Source of the DNA: Adiantum capillus-veneris
Lineage: Eukaryota > Streptophyta > Polypodiopsida > Polypodiales > Pteridaceae
DNA length: 64,000 bases
NCBI GenBank assembly: GCA_014529385.2
Contig: CM043959.1
Coordinates: 65,095,753-65,159,752 of the forward strand
Reading direction: 5' to 3'
Shown here: one piece after another, positions 1 through 10,431 of the stretch
Layout of the letters: each line of letters opens with the position of its first letter
How positions within the stretch are numbered: position 1 is the first letter of the stretch
Translations under genes and position numbers: made by a program
The notes under the pieces: generated by a model
Seen by the model: the letters and a program-made list of their open reading frames with translations, nothing else
The model's database searches: none
Told to the model about the DNA's origin: nothing

Positions 1-900
1 TCGATGCTGGACATGATGGCACAACAACAAGAAGCGACTCGCGTTGCGCTGGCACAACAAGAAGCGACTCGCATTGCTTTGGAATGCGAGTGCGATGCAT
101 GAAAAGACAGAAAAGCACAAAGAAAGGAGGAAGCCGAAGCAAGACGAGCGGCCTTGGAGGCCGATCGTGAGGTTCAAAGAGACCTACGCACTCAAGAATT
201 GGTTCGACAAGTTCTTGCCTCGAAGTCTGAACCAGCCAAAGATGTTGGTAGTTCCTCGAATGGCGCAAGCCGTGATTCGGACTCCAACAACCCAGCCACA
301 GAGAAGATCCAGTCCAGTAAGTATGATGGTAAGATGGATGCTACGGTTATTCATTCTTAATTGCATCACTTTAATGCTTATTTTGTGACAGCTATGTACC
401 TTGCCGGTGATGCTATCAATTGGTACCACGCATGGCAAGAGGCACAGTTAGCCGCGCACCTAGAGGAAGCCGACGAATTCACGCCCCTTTCCTTCAGTTG
501 GGCTGATTTCCAAGACAAGCTCAAGGCGCGGTTTATGCCACCTCAGTACCTCGCATGATTGAAGGACGATTGGCGCGCTCTCAAGCAAAATGGTATGTCG
601 GTTATGTCTTTCTCTAGTCTTGTTTTGCAGCTCGGCACTCAATTACGAAAATCGAATGTGGAGCGCAAGGAGGCATTCCTTTTTGGGTTAGACAAATATA
701 TCAAGTTTGATGTAGAAGTGTTCGATCCAATCGATCTCAACAAGGCGGTAGCGATTGCTCTCGCACAGGAGATGAAGCACAACAGGGGAAAGCCTAAGGA
801 GAACAAGATTTCCACAAGTACCTCTCAGAACCCTCAGAACAGTAAGAACGGTAAGAATGGTAAGAACGGTAACTCTTCTAACCACAAGAACGGTAAGACA
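1..900 (+). pseudogene. Family A Ty3/gypsy gag fragment, plus orientation
   Basis: Fragment of a retrotransposon gag polyprotein, the structural protein of the virus-like particle. The conserved part is at about 361-880: it includes GDAINWYHAWQEAQLAAHL, then FSWADFQDKLKARFM, DDWRALKQN and a Lys/Asn-rich tail (repeated NGKNGKNG). The same protein is encoded on the minus strand at 3610-5091, so family membership is seen directly. It is broken by frame changes near 360 and by a TGA at 556-558 where the minus copy has an Arg codon, which fits C-to-T decay. The upstream part (1-360) is an alternating Glu/Arg/Gln-rich coil. The fragment starts outside the window and ends at about 900, where it meets leader sequence of the same family in inverted orientation. 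Confidence 0.8.
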
Positions 901-1086
901 CAAGGGGAGGCTAGACAAGCCCTTCTTTCTTGGGATTCCTGTCACTCTTCAACAAACCACGATTAGGAATTGCCACGCCCAAGTAAACTTGGGTTCGTGG
1001 TTCGTGTGACCTCAACAAGCAAAAAAAAAACAACTTGTGGTTCTTTCCTTTAGTAATGCAGAACACTTCCAAAGCTCTGATACCAA
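900..1086 (-). other. Family A leader (PBS to gag), inverted against the gag at 1-900
   Basis: This stretch matches 5401-5593, the untranslated leader between primer-binding site and gag of the minus-strand copy, with minor indels (for example the cttcaacaaa..cacgattaggaat and acttgggttcgtg segments). It is minus-oriented although the gag to its left is plus-oriented, so an inversion junction lies near 892-905. Both source sequences share an agacacaag-like word there, possible microhomology. Confidence 0.75.
1074..1085 (-). promoter_or_regulatory. tRNA-iMet primer-binding site (family A)
   Basis: Read on the minus strand, TGGTATCAGAGC follows one base after the LTR end CTTACA. This is the standard plant retrotransposon site complementary to the 3' end of initiator tRNA-Met. 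It fixes both the orientation and the LTR boundary at 1087. Confidence 0.85.
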
Positions 1087-2270
1087 TGTAAGGTGCAGCG
1101 GAATGAATGTTGTATTTTCTTAGTGAACTTTATTGCTCAAAGTTCCTTTTAGTTCTTAGGGAAGGAGAGAGACTTCCGTCTTATGGAGTGCTATGATCAC
1201 GAACAAAGTGAGTGGATATTGTGCGTGCAAGTGAATGAGACTGAGAGAAGGAGAGAGAAGAGATACGACATCCGAAGGTTGTAAAACCCTCCTCCGAAGG
1301 CCCCACTCTCGTCGGCGAGAGTGGTGTACTTTGATTGCACAAAGGCGTACAATGCGAATGCAATGGACTGATGCAATGGGACTATGCCGATGACGACGAC
1401 GGCGACTTGATGGCTGAAATCTGAGATCTTCTAATCGCTGAATTTCGGTGGCTGAAAATGACTGTTTTGGCTGCGTTTTTATGGCTGAAAATGAAGGAAC
1501 ATCTGCATACAATCTTGGGCTGATTTGCTACTGTGTCATAGGCTGAAAACACTGTGGTTCTGATGCGGTAAGGGGCTGAAACTGAAAACGCTGATAGGTC
1601 TTGCTGCCAGCCAAAAACGCTAGGCTGATCTGCATCTGCAATCCAAAAACGCTGAAATGGCAGCAGGTCCTAGCGTTAGTAACTTGTTGAGAAAACGCTG
1701 GCTATGGCAGTTGGAAAACGCCAAGGATGGGAAGCTTTATGGCGATGCTACATGCTATGGGAGGAAACGCCAGGGGTGGCAGATGCTGGCGATGGAAATC
1801 TTGTTGGGAATGCCGCGAAGGTGGAGGTCCACAAACGTTGGGGGTGCTGGGGGGGGGGGGGAGGTACTGCTGAGAAGTTGCGTGTTGAGCGGGAAGCTCC
1901 TGCTGCCTCTTCTGCCAATTACTGCTAACTTGGGTTTGCTTATATATTAACTTAGCAAAATTGCCCTACCTACTTTTGTTGGAAAGTCACTTAAAAATAA
2001 TAAGTGAAAATAACCAAAAATAGGAAAATAGGCTAAATGCAGTGGAAAATTCCCTTGACTGAATCTGATGGATTCTGAAGGGAATACTGATGATCATGCT
2101 GTGTGCAACCGGAGGATATGCATTTATGCTAAGTGACTGGGCATGCACGGTCTACGAATAGACTCACAAAAGTGCCAGATCACTGCTAATCTAAACTGAC
2201 TGGACTGACTGAACCCTGCTGTGGTATAGCTTGTCCACGGACACATAGGGTTGGGATGTGTCACGTGACA
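1087..2270 (-). repeat. LTR-A1 (3' LTR of the minus-strand family A copy)
   Basis: Long terminal repeat of 1184 bp. On the plus strand it runs from TGTAAGGTGCAG to TGTCACGTGACA, giving TG..CA ends; on the minus strand it starts with the perfect palindrome TGTCACGTGACA. It aligns over its length with 5594-6810, and in reverse with 7679-8825 and 9374-10426. Internal features include a TATATAA-like box around 1938-1950 (minus), many GCGTTTT-type words downstream of it, a poly-G run at about 1850-1860, and a CT-rich stretch. A PBS on one side and a purine tract on the other support the boundaries. Confidence 0.85.
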
Positions 2271-2282
2271 TCCCTTTCTTTT
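2271..2282 (-). promoter_or_regulatory. Polypurine tract of family A
   Basis: On the minus strand AAAAGAAAGGGA lies directly before the LTR start. This is the usual position of the tract that primes plus-strand DNA synthesis. The plus-oriented copy has an equivalent purine run just before 7679. Confidence 0.65.
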
Positions 2283-3250
2283 CAAAGTGAGGTATTGGTA
2301 CCGAACTGTTTGGCGTCGAGGGAGATCTCCAACAGCATCCGGAATCCTGGAAGGGACTCTTCGCTGGCCCACCCTGATGTGTGGGTTGTGCGGTACTTGA
2401 ACTTCATAAAGGTCTGCAACGCTTGCTTGTTTGGGCCGCGCCGAAAGCGACACAAAGTCTTCTGAATCTCTTTTCTTGCATCAACGTCGTCTAGAGATCT
2501 GCTTCTTTCGTCTTCGAGAATCTCCATGGCTGAAAATTCCTAAAACCATCTCCAACACAAAACCATGAACATACCCATTCCATGTAAAGTGAAGGAAAAA
2601 AAACTTGTCTTTCTCAAAGACTGTGCATGCAATGTAGATGAACATAGAGACGGAGTGACAACCCGTTCATCAAACACATGCAAACAATGAGATCGAATCT
2701 TTTTTGTTTGATCGAAAACAATCAACTGTGGCAAATCACAATGGAAATGCCCATGCTTGGTGCTCATACTATCATGTATTGTTTCGGATTGTGTCATGCC
2801 AAGGAAGAGACATGGAATGTGACTTCCTGACATACAAACTTTTCAACTGTTCATGAACAATCCGCATACATTCGTGCTCATGCATGAGAGAAACGTGCTC
2901 AACATACAATATGTCATGCTCCCTGTGAGGGTTCTTTGGACCAAGGCTCGAGAGCCAAGATCGTTTCGTCTTGAATGATCGAATCGTCTTGTGGGGGTTC
3001 TTTGGACCTCGACTCGAAAGCAAAGATCAGATCTTCGTGATTGATCGAATCTCCAACAAGGTTAGCTTCGCTAGGAAAAGCATCCACTAACACATCATCC
3101 TGGTGAACAATCACATCTTCTTCATGCAAGTCATCATGCTTGTCTTCCAAATCATCATGTAAATCATTATCATTCAAATCCTCTTGCTTCTCATAATCAT
3201 GCAAATCTTGTGCATCATGCTGTGGAGAAAAAGAGATTGAGAGAATCTCC
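2283..3250 (-). pseudogene. Family A 3' internal region without RT or integrase
   Basis: Between the protease remnant and the 3' LTR there is only about 1 kb where an autonomous gypsy element would carry roughly 3 kb of RT, RNase H and integrase. None of their motifs is present. What remains are short open stretches: an Asp/His-rich segment (LHDDLEDKHDDLHEED, about 3100-3220) with two imperfect copies of a SRSKEPPQDDS-like word, a His/Cys-containing segment around 2540-2900, and an end segment (KFKYRTTHTSGWASEESLPG, about 2300-2420). The plus-strand stretch 6811-7678 is the same region. The function of the segment is not recognised. Confidence 0.6.
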
Positions 3251-3622
3251 TTATCCCGTAAACCTTTCAACCTTGTCATGCATATTAGCAATGAGAGATG
3301 GAGAAGGAGCAATGTCCTCTCCATGAATGACAATAGGAGAATCACTGTCGGCATTGAGAGTTATAGTGTTAGCCGAAAATTTCATGAGAGCGTCATTATC
3401 ACGAAACCATTGAATGCCTAAAATCATATCACATCCCGAGAGAGGAGAAACAACAAATCTTCTAGTGAAGGCAGTCTGTTGAATTGCAAACAATACATCA
3501 AGGCACTCCTCCGTGATGAGAGCGTCCATACCAGGACGAAAGCCAGAGACCTCGATAGGAGATCTCGGACTAACTTCGGAGCGGGCTCTCTCAACAAGAG
3601 AGGAACTGATCACATCATGCAT
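3251..3622 (-). pseudogene. Family A retropepsin-like aspartic protease remnant
   Basis: The minus-strand frame encodes the body of a retrotransposon aspartic protease, the enzyme that cuts the gag-pol polyprotein. Visible are the MHDVISSSLVERA segment that normally follows the active-site triad and, about 70 residues later, SGCDMILGIQWFRDNDAL, the second conserved block. The preceding gag frame ends in HRFVILFD and then shifts frame, so the D-[ST]-G catalytic triad is lost exactly at the junction (about 3618-3630). Gag and protease were probably one frame originally. The protein is inactive as it stands. Confidence 0.7.
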
Positions 3623-5091
3623 ACTACTTGGTCAAACAATATGACAAAACGGTGCCCCAACGTACAACCATAACATTTAATGAGAGAATCATCAATGGGA
3701 GGGTCCTGAGAAACTTTGGGCACAATCGTGTTATCATTCATTGCATTGACAGAGGAAGTGGGTGCTGTGGGTTCTTTAGATTCATTCGATTCAAGCTTAG
3801 GACATGTTCTTTTTATGTGACCCTTAATGTGACAATGAAAACAACGACCTTCTTTAGAATAAGTGCTTTGTTCTTCCGAAGTGATGTATCCTCCTACAAT
3901 TCCTTGTGCTACCTTTTCATATGGAGTAAGCTTAGGTTTAGCAATTGTGTTAGCCTTACCCTTAGGTTCATTGGAAGAATTCTTTGATGAGATACTGTTG
4001 GTAGATTGGTTAGAAGAGTTATCATTCTTACCATTCTTACCGTTCTTACCGTTCTGAGGGTTCTGAGAAGTCTGCGAGATACTTGTGGAAGTCTTGTTCT
4101 CCTTAGGCTTTCCCTTGTTGTGCTTCATCTCTTGGGCGAGAGCAATTGCTACCGCTTTGTTGAGATCGATTGGATCGAGTACCTCGACATGATACTTGAT
4201 ATACTCGTCCAATCTGTAAAGAAATGCCTCCTTGCGCTTCGCATCCGATTTGCGTAATTGAGTGCCGAGCTGCAAAACACGATTAGAGAAAGACATAACC
4301 GGCATAACGTTTTGCTTGAGAGCTCGCCAATCGTCCTTCAATCGTGCAAGGTATTGAGGTGACATAAACCGTGCCTTGAGCTTGTCTTGGAAATCAGCCC
4401 AACTAAAAGAGAGGGGCGTGAAATCGTCGGTTGTCACTAGGTGCGCGGCTAGCTGTGCCTCTTGCCATGCCTAGTACCAATTAATGGCATCACCAATTAA
4501 TGGCATCACCGTCAAAACTTTGCTATTTCCTGTCTTCTTAGTTGTCGTAAAATAAGCATTAAATTGATGCAACCAAGAATGAATAACTGTAGCATCCATC
4601 TTACCGTCATACTTATTGAAAGTCAACTTTTCTGTGACTGGATGATTGGAATCCGCGTCGTGGCTTGCGCCACTTGACGAACTCCCACGATCTTTGGGTG
4701 GTTCGGTCTTCGAGGCTAGGACTTGGGCAATAAATTCTTGATTACGAATCTCGCTTTGAGCGTCTCGCTCGGCGTCCCTTTCTGCTTTGCGTTCATTTCG
4801 TTCATCGCGCTCGCGTTCGAGAGCAAGTCAATTTTCTTCTTGTTTTGCGGCAAGTTTTGCGTTTCTTTCATCACGTTCACGTTCCTGAGCAAGGCGACTT
4901 GCTTCTTGTCTATCTATCATGGCCATCATCTGCTTGACCATTGCCTCCATAGGGTTTGGTGCACTTGGTGGCGTAGATGGCGAAGGGGGAGGGTTGAAGA
5001 AATCATCTCCGGGTGGGGACGAGTCTTCGTCGCCTCTCTCATGCTCGTCACCTGTATGCGAAGTATCTATTCCGCTTCGGGTGACGACCAT
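3610..5091 (-). pseudogene. Family A gag, most complete copy (minus strand)
   Basis: Gag polyprotein read from about 5091 down to 3610. The N-terminus (5091-4828) starts MVVTRSG and has a Pro-rich patch and a Met-rich helix (KQMMAMIDRQEA), then an Arg/Glu/Ala coil. The retrotransposon gag domain follows (FSWADFQDKLKARFM, DDWRALKQN, LQLGTQLRKSD, AIALAQEMKHN). A CCHC zinc knuckle, CFHCHIKGHIKRTCP (C-x2-C-x4-H-x4-C), sits near 3830-3875 and binds RNA. Breaks: TGA at about 4828; TAG near 4470, where the plus copy reads WYHAWQ; and a 17-bp tandem duplication (aattaatggcatcacca) at about 4482-4515. The longest uninterrupted piece is 275 codons (4437-3610). Confidence 0.85.
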
Positions 5092-5104
5092 GCACTATGA
5101 TCTT

Positions 5105-5235
5105 GGGGTCTTAAGCTCGCGAGGAACTTGGGTTCTTGAGGGTCTTGAGGTTCTTGAGGTCCTTGATTCGTGAGAATCTTGGGTTCTTGAGGTTCTTGAG
5201 GGTCTTGGGTTCTTGGGGTTCTTGAGGTTTTCTTT
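5105..5235. repeat. GGTTCTTGA minisatellite in the leader
   Basis: About a dozen imperfect 9-15 bp units built from ggttcttga, ggtcttgag and ggttcttgg follow one another, interrupted near the middle by ccttgattcgtgag. Confidence 0.7.
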
Positions 5236-5580
5236 CGCATGCAAATCGCATTGTAGAAGGATCTTCTCTTCACCTGAGTTTTACTCCTTTCTGCGGGCGC
5301 ACCCCTTGGCGGCCTTGCGCTCACACCAAGGTTGCTTTTTCCCACCTCACGTCGATTGGCCGGCCGCTAAGTGCACGGTCCGCTCTCAATGAGTGAAAAG
5401 AGACACAAGAGGAGGCTGGACAAGCCTTTCTTTCTTGGGATTCCTGTCACTCTTCAACAAAACACGATTAGGAATCGCCACGCCCAAGTAAACTTGGGTT
5501 CGTGCGACCTCAACAAGCAAAAAAAATAATTCTTGTGGTTCTTGTGGTTCTTTCCTTTGGTAATGCAGAACACTTCCAAA

Positions 5581-5592
5581 GCTTTGATACCA
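5581..5592 (-). promoter_or_regulatory. tRNA-iMet primer-binding site, one mismatch
   Basis: The minus strand reads TGGTATCAAAGC one base after the LTR end. It differs from the site at 1074-1085 at a single position (G to A). Confidence 0.8.
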
Positions 5593-5593
5593 A

Positions 5594-6810
5594 TGTAAGG
5601 TGCAGTGAAATGAATGTTGTATTTTCTCAAGATTAGTGAACTTTATTGCTCAAGGTTCCTTTTAGTTCTTAGGGAAGGAGAGAGCCTTTTGTCTTATGGA
5701 GTGCTATGATCACGAACAAAGTGAGTGGATATTGTGCGTGCAAGTGAATGAGACTGAGAGAAGGAGAGAGAAGAGATACAACACCCGAGAGGTTGTAAAA
5801 CCCTCCTCCGAAGGCCCCACTCTCGTCCGCAAGAGTGGTCTACTTTGATTGCACAAAGGCGTACAATGCGAATGCAATGGACTGATGCAATGGGACTATG
5901 CCGATGACGACTACGGTGATGACGAGGGCGACTTGATGGCTGAAATCTGAGGTCTTCTAATGCTGAATTTCGGGACTGTTTCGGTGGCTGAAAATGACTG
6001 TTTTGGCTGCGTTTTTATGGCTGAGAATGAAGGAACATCTGCAACCAATCTGGGGCTGATCTGCTACTGTGTCATAGGCTGAAAACACTGTGGTTCTGAT
6101 GCGGTAAGGGGCTGAAACTGAAAACGACTGATAGGTCTTGCTGCTAGCCAAAAACGCTAGGCTGATCTACATCTGCAATCCAAAAACGCTGAAATGGCAA
6201 CAGGTCCTAGCGTTAGTAACTTGTTGAGAAAACGCTGGCTATGACAGTTGGAAAACGCCAAGGATGGGAAGCTTTATGGCGATGCTACATGCTGTGGGAG
6301 GAAACGCCAGGGGTGGAAGATGCTAGCGATGGAAATCTGTTGGGAATGCCGTGAAGGTGGAGGTCCACAAACGCTGGGGGTGTTGGGGGGGGGGGGGGGG
6401 GGTTTACTGCTGAGAAGTTGCCTGTTGAGTGGGAAGCTCCCGCTGCCTCTTCTGCCAATTACTGCTAACTTGGGTTTGCTTATATATTAACTTAGCAAAA
6501 TTGCCCTATCTACTTTTGTTGGAAAGTCACTTAAAAATAATAAGTGAAAATAACCAAAAATAGGAAAATAGGCTAAATGCACTGGAAAATTCCCTTGACT
6601 AAATTTGATGGATTTTGAAGGGAATACTGATAATCATGCTGTGTGCAACCGGAGGATATGCATCTATGCTAAGTGACTGGGCATGCACGGTCTACGAATA
6701 GACTCACAAAAGTGCCAGATCACTGCTAATCTAAACTGTCTGTACTAACTGAACCCTGCTGTGGTATAGCTTGTCCACGGACACATAGGGTTGGGATGTG
6801 TCACGTGACA
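5594..6810 (-). repeat. LTR-A2 (5' LTR of the minus-strand family A copy)
   Basis: 1217-bp LTR with TGTAAG..GTGACA ends on the plus strand, the partner of 1087-2270. Differences are mostly small indels, including the longer poly-G run at about 6385-6402. The promoter of the element would be here: a TATATAA-like box lies around 6479-6487 on the minus strand. Beyond 6810 the sequence does not continue into unrelated host DNA. It abuts plus-oriented internal sequence of the same family, so no target duplication can be read. Confidence 0.85.
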
Positions 6811-7678
6811 GATGATGAGTTAGTTGATGCTTTTTCTAGCGAAGCTAACCTCGTTGCAGATTCGATCAATCACGAAGGATCGATCTTGGCTCTTGAGCCT
6901 AGGTCCAAAGAACCTTTATAGGAAGTACTATGTATTCGAATGATTCGTCAGCACACATTGTTCGAGTGTTTCATTCGTGATTGTTTCCTGTATTTTAGTC
7001 CGCGTCTATATGTGATCCCTTTTCCTAGGCATGACATATTGTACGATGAGCACGTTTCACTTATGAATGAGCACGGATGTATGCGGATTTCTCATGAAAA
7101 GCTGAAAAGTATGCATTCCAGGAAGTCACATTCCATGTCTCTTCCTTGGCACGACACAGTTGTAGCAATAGCACATGAAAGTATGAGCACCAAGCATGAG
7201 CATTTCCGTTGTGAATTGCCATAATTGATTGATTTGGATCAGAATGACAAGATTCGATCTCATTGTTTGCGTGTGTGTGGTGTACGGTTTGGCATTCCGT
7301 CTATTGGTTCATCTACATTGCATGCACAGTCTTTAGAAAAGACAAGATTTTTTCCACTCACTTTACATGGAATAGGTATTTTCATGATTTTGTGTTGGAA
7401 ATGGTTTCAAGAATTTCAGCTCTGGAGATTCTTGAAGACGGCAGAAGTATGACTCTAGACGACGTTGAAGCATCGAAGGAGCCATAGAAGACTTTGTGTC
7501 GCTTTCGGCACGGCCCAAAGAAGCAAGCGTTGCAGACCTTTATGAAGTTTAAGTATCGCACGACCCACACATCAGAGTGGGCCGGCGAAGAGTCCCATCC
7601 AGGATTCCGGATGCTATTGGCGATCTCCCTCGACTCGATATAGTTCGGTACCAGTACCTCACTTTGAAAAGGAGGGGA
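6811..7678 (+). pseudogene. Family A 3' internal region, plus orientation
   Basis: Inverted counterpart of 2271-3105. Shared landmarks are HDILYDEHVSLMNEHGCMR, RKSHSMSLPWHDT and STLHAQSLEKTRFFPLTLHG, all also visible on the minus strand at 2540-2920. It starts inside the Asp/Ser-rich segment (EANLVADSINHEGSILALEP) directly after LTR-A2 and runs into LTR-A3. No RT or integrase is present here either, so the deletion is a property of the family and not of one copy. Several stops interrupt it. Confidence 0.7.
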
Positions 7679-8825
7679 TTTCACGTGACACATCCAACCC
7701 TATGTGTCTGTGGACAAGCTACAGCACGACAAGGGTTCAATCAGTCCAGTCAGTCTAGATTTAGAAGTGTTCTGGTGCTTTTGTGAGTCTGTTTGCAAAC
7801 CGTGCATGCCCAAGCACTTAGTATAGATGCATATCCTCTGGTTGCACACAGCATGATCATAAGCATTCCCATCAGAATCGATCAGAATCCTTCAAGGGAA
7901 TTTTCCAGTGCATTTAACCTATTTTCCCTATTTTTGACATTTTTCACTATTAATTTAAGTGACTTTTGTTGGAAAGTAGATAGGGCAAATTGAGTAAGTT
8001 TGTATTTAAGCAAACCTAGGCTAGCACTAGTTGGCAGAAGAGGAAGGAGAACACAGGCCACAGGCAGCTGGTTCCCCCCCCTCTCTCTCAAGCAAGATCC
8101 CCCCTTGGTGGCGTTTTCCCTCCAAGCAAGACACCCCAGCCTCTAGCGTTTTCATCAGCATCGCCACAGTCTCCCTTTGCTGGCGTTTTTCATCCACAGC
8201 ATCATCGCCACAGTCTCCTTTTGCTGGCGATTTTCAGCAGTACCCTCATCGCCGTAGTTCTCCCTTGGCTGTCGTTTTTCAGCAGGACATGATCGCCACT
8301 TCCCTGGCATTTTCAGTATCGCCTAGCCTCAGAATATCAGCGTTTTTGCCAACTTAAAAACAGCGTTTTTCAGCCAGCAGGAATCAGCCCTAAACCAGCG
8401 TTTTTGGTTTTCAGAAAATTTCAGCCATTGGCGTTTTTGGACAGCAGATAGAGTGCATCAAATTTCAGCCATAGCGTCGGTCTCGTCATCCCCGTCGTCG
8501 ACATCGACATAGCCTAGACTTGCATCCGTCACATGCATCCGCTTTGTACCGGTTTGTGCAATTAATAGTAGACCACTCTCGCCATCAAGAGTGGGGGCTT
8601 CGGAGGAGGGTTTTACAACATCTCTGGTGTTGTATTTCTCTTCTCTCTCTATCTCTCAGTCTCATACACTTTCACGCACAGTGTCGATTCACTTGTTTGT
8701 GATCATTGCACTCTCTCATTAAGAACGGAAGGCTCTCCCTTCCATAAGAACAAAAAGGAACCTTGAGCACAGTACGGAGCACTCATCTTGAGAAAAGTAC
8801 AACATTCATTCCGGTGCACCTTACA
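7679..8825 (+). repeat. LTR-A3, plus orientation
   Basis: 1147-bp LTR in plus orientation, ending GGTGCACCTTACA at 8825. Its 5' palindrome is mutated (TTTCACGTGACA). A purine run precedes it, so it is the 3' LTR of the plus-oriented internal fragment at 6811-7678. The GCGTTTT words are conspicuous at about 8110-8450. Confidence 0.85.
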
Positions 8826-9373
8826 CGCGGGGCCTAAATGACTTTCAACTGAGCCTAGACACCCTTTTACTGCTCGGATTCCAGTGCGATTGGCATGACC
8901 ATCTCGTGGCAACCTGCCCTTCCCGACTATGGATGAAACTCTTGGTCGTCGGTTTTTTCTTTGGCCACACAATGTCCGGCCATTTGTGACTTCAAAAAGA
9001 GTCGTAAAAATTAAATAAAAATCAAGGGAAAGAAAGCAACAACTAAGGTTAGTGGTTGCCACAGCCTCGTGACATACCTCCCTGTTGACTTCACAAACGT
9101 CCTCGATTGCATGCCAAATATACGTGCCATAGATGACTTATTGTGATTAGCACTCTTTAATCATCACATGTATCCACAGGAAAGGTCATGAAACATAGAT
9201 ACAAATGACTTAATGAGACCATACTTTTGTCATTTCATCTACGATAGAAGTGAGCATAATACCTTCAGCATTTATAGAGCAGTGTCCACTTCTATTGCAT
9301 TGAATCCGTATTCACATTTGATGTGCTAGCTCCATCATTACCCCTCTTTTGAGCACGTTGTGTTGGGGCATAC
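8826..9373 (-). other. Probable LTR edge and 3' untranslated part of family B
   Basis: No gene is seen in these 548 bp. The segment gtgacatacctccctgttgacttcac..cctcgattgc (about 9070-9110) resembles gtgacatacccccctcttgaaagc..cctcgattac at 17523-17565, which is the LTR/polypurine junction of family C. By analogy an LTR of the minus-strand family B ends at about 9074, and the polypurine tract and 3' untranslated region follow. On the minus strand aaaagaggggtaatgatgg (about 9338-9356) is purine-rich. Confidence 0.4.
9369..9373. repeat. Target-site duplication, left copy (CATAC)
   Basis: CATAC immediately precedes the LTR start TGTCACCTGACA. The identical word follows the LTR end at 10427-10431. 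Five base pairs is the standard footprint of an LTR-retrotransposon integrase. Confidence 0.85.
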
Positions 9374-10426
9374 TGTCACCTGACACATCCAACCCTATGT
9401 GTCCGTGGACAAGCTACAGCATGACCAGGGTTCAGTTCAGTCAAGTCAGTCTAGAATAGGAAGTGATCTGGCACTTTTGTGAGTCTGTTCGCAGACCGTG
9501 CATGTCCAGACACTTAGAGTAGATGCATATCCTCTGGTTGCACACATCATGATCGTAAGCATTCCCATCAGAATCCATCAGGGGAATTTTCCAGTGCATT
9601 TAGCCCATTTTTCCTATTTTTGACATTTTTCACTTATTATTTTTAAGTGACTTTTGTTGGAAAGTAGAAAGGGCATTTTTGCTAAGTTTGTATAAATAAA
9701 AACCTAGCGCTAGCACTTTCTGGCAGAAGAGGCAGTAGGAGCACCTTGCTCAACAGGCAACTTCTGAGCAGAACCCAAGAGGCCTAGCGTTTTTGGACCA
9801 GATCAGCAAGCGTTTTTGCATTTGCAGATCCTTGGCGACAGAAGACTCAACAAGAGACCTAGCGTTTTGCAGTTGTAGGCCATCCGGCGACAGCAGAGCC
9901 ATTTTCAGCCCTAGTGTTTTTGATTTGCTGATCAGCCCCAACGTTTGCAGGTTTGCCGCGACGGACCATCAAGAACCATCAGCGTTTTCAGTTTTCAGCG
10001 CGTCGTCGCCGCATCGTCGCCATCGACATCGTCCCCGACATAGAGTCAGAATTCAGCAGATAAAGATTTGCAGATTTCAGCCCTTAGCCTTTTCAGATCT
10101 CAGCCCGTCTCGTCGTCGTCCTCATCGTCGGCAAGTCCAAGCATTGTAGAGATTTGTGCAATCTTAAGTAGACCGCTCTCGCCATAGAGAGTGGGGCCTT
10201 CGGAGGAGGGTTTTACAACGTCTCTCGTGTCGTATTTCTCTTCTCTCTCTCTCTCTCAGTCTCATACACTTGCACGCACAGTGTCCATTCACTTGTTTGT
10301 GATCATTGCACTCTCTCATTAAGAACGGAAGGCTCTACCTTCCATAAGAAGGAAAAGGAACCTTGAGCACAGTTCGGAGCACTCATCTTGAGCAAAGTTC
10401 AAACATTCATTTTGCTGCACCTTACA
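9374..10426 (+). mobile_element. Solo LTR-A4 with perfect 5-bp target duplication
   Basis: A 1053-bp LTR of family A (TGTCACCTGACA..CACCTTACA) flanked on both sides by CATAC. No internal sequence is attached. This is the product of LTR-LTR recombination that removes the body of an element. It interrupts the 3' part of the family B remnant, so it inserted later. A clean TATAAATA box lies at 9691-9698 with GCGTTTTT words after it, and the CT-rich and TTCACTTGTTTGTG segments near the 3' end are shared with the other copies. Confidence 0.9.
9691..9698 (+). promoter_or_regulatory. TATA box of LTR-A
   Basis: TATAAATA lies 318 bp into the LTR and is the clearest version of this element. Related TATATA-type boxes occupy the equivalent place in the other LTR-A copies. 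Transcripts would start roughly 30 bp downstream. This is inferred from position only. Confidence 0.6.
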
Positions 10427-10431
10427 CATAC
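10427..10431. repeat. Target-site duplication, right copy (CATAC)
   Basis: Exact duplicate of 9369-9373. The reconstructed empty site is ..ggggcatacgtagg... Confidence 0.85.

Larger units (their letters stand above)
5092..5593 (-). other. Family A 5' leader
   Basis: Untranslated leader between PBS and gag of the minus-strand copy. It contains a degenerate minisatellite of GGTTCTTGA / GGGTCTT words at about 5105-5235. The stretch has no coherent coding content. Confidence 0.6.
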
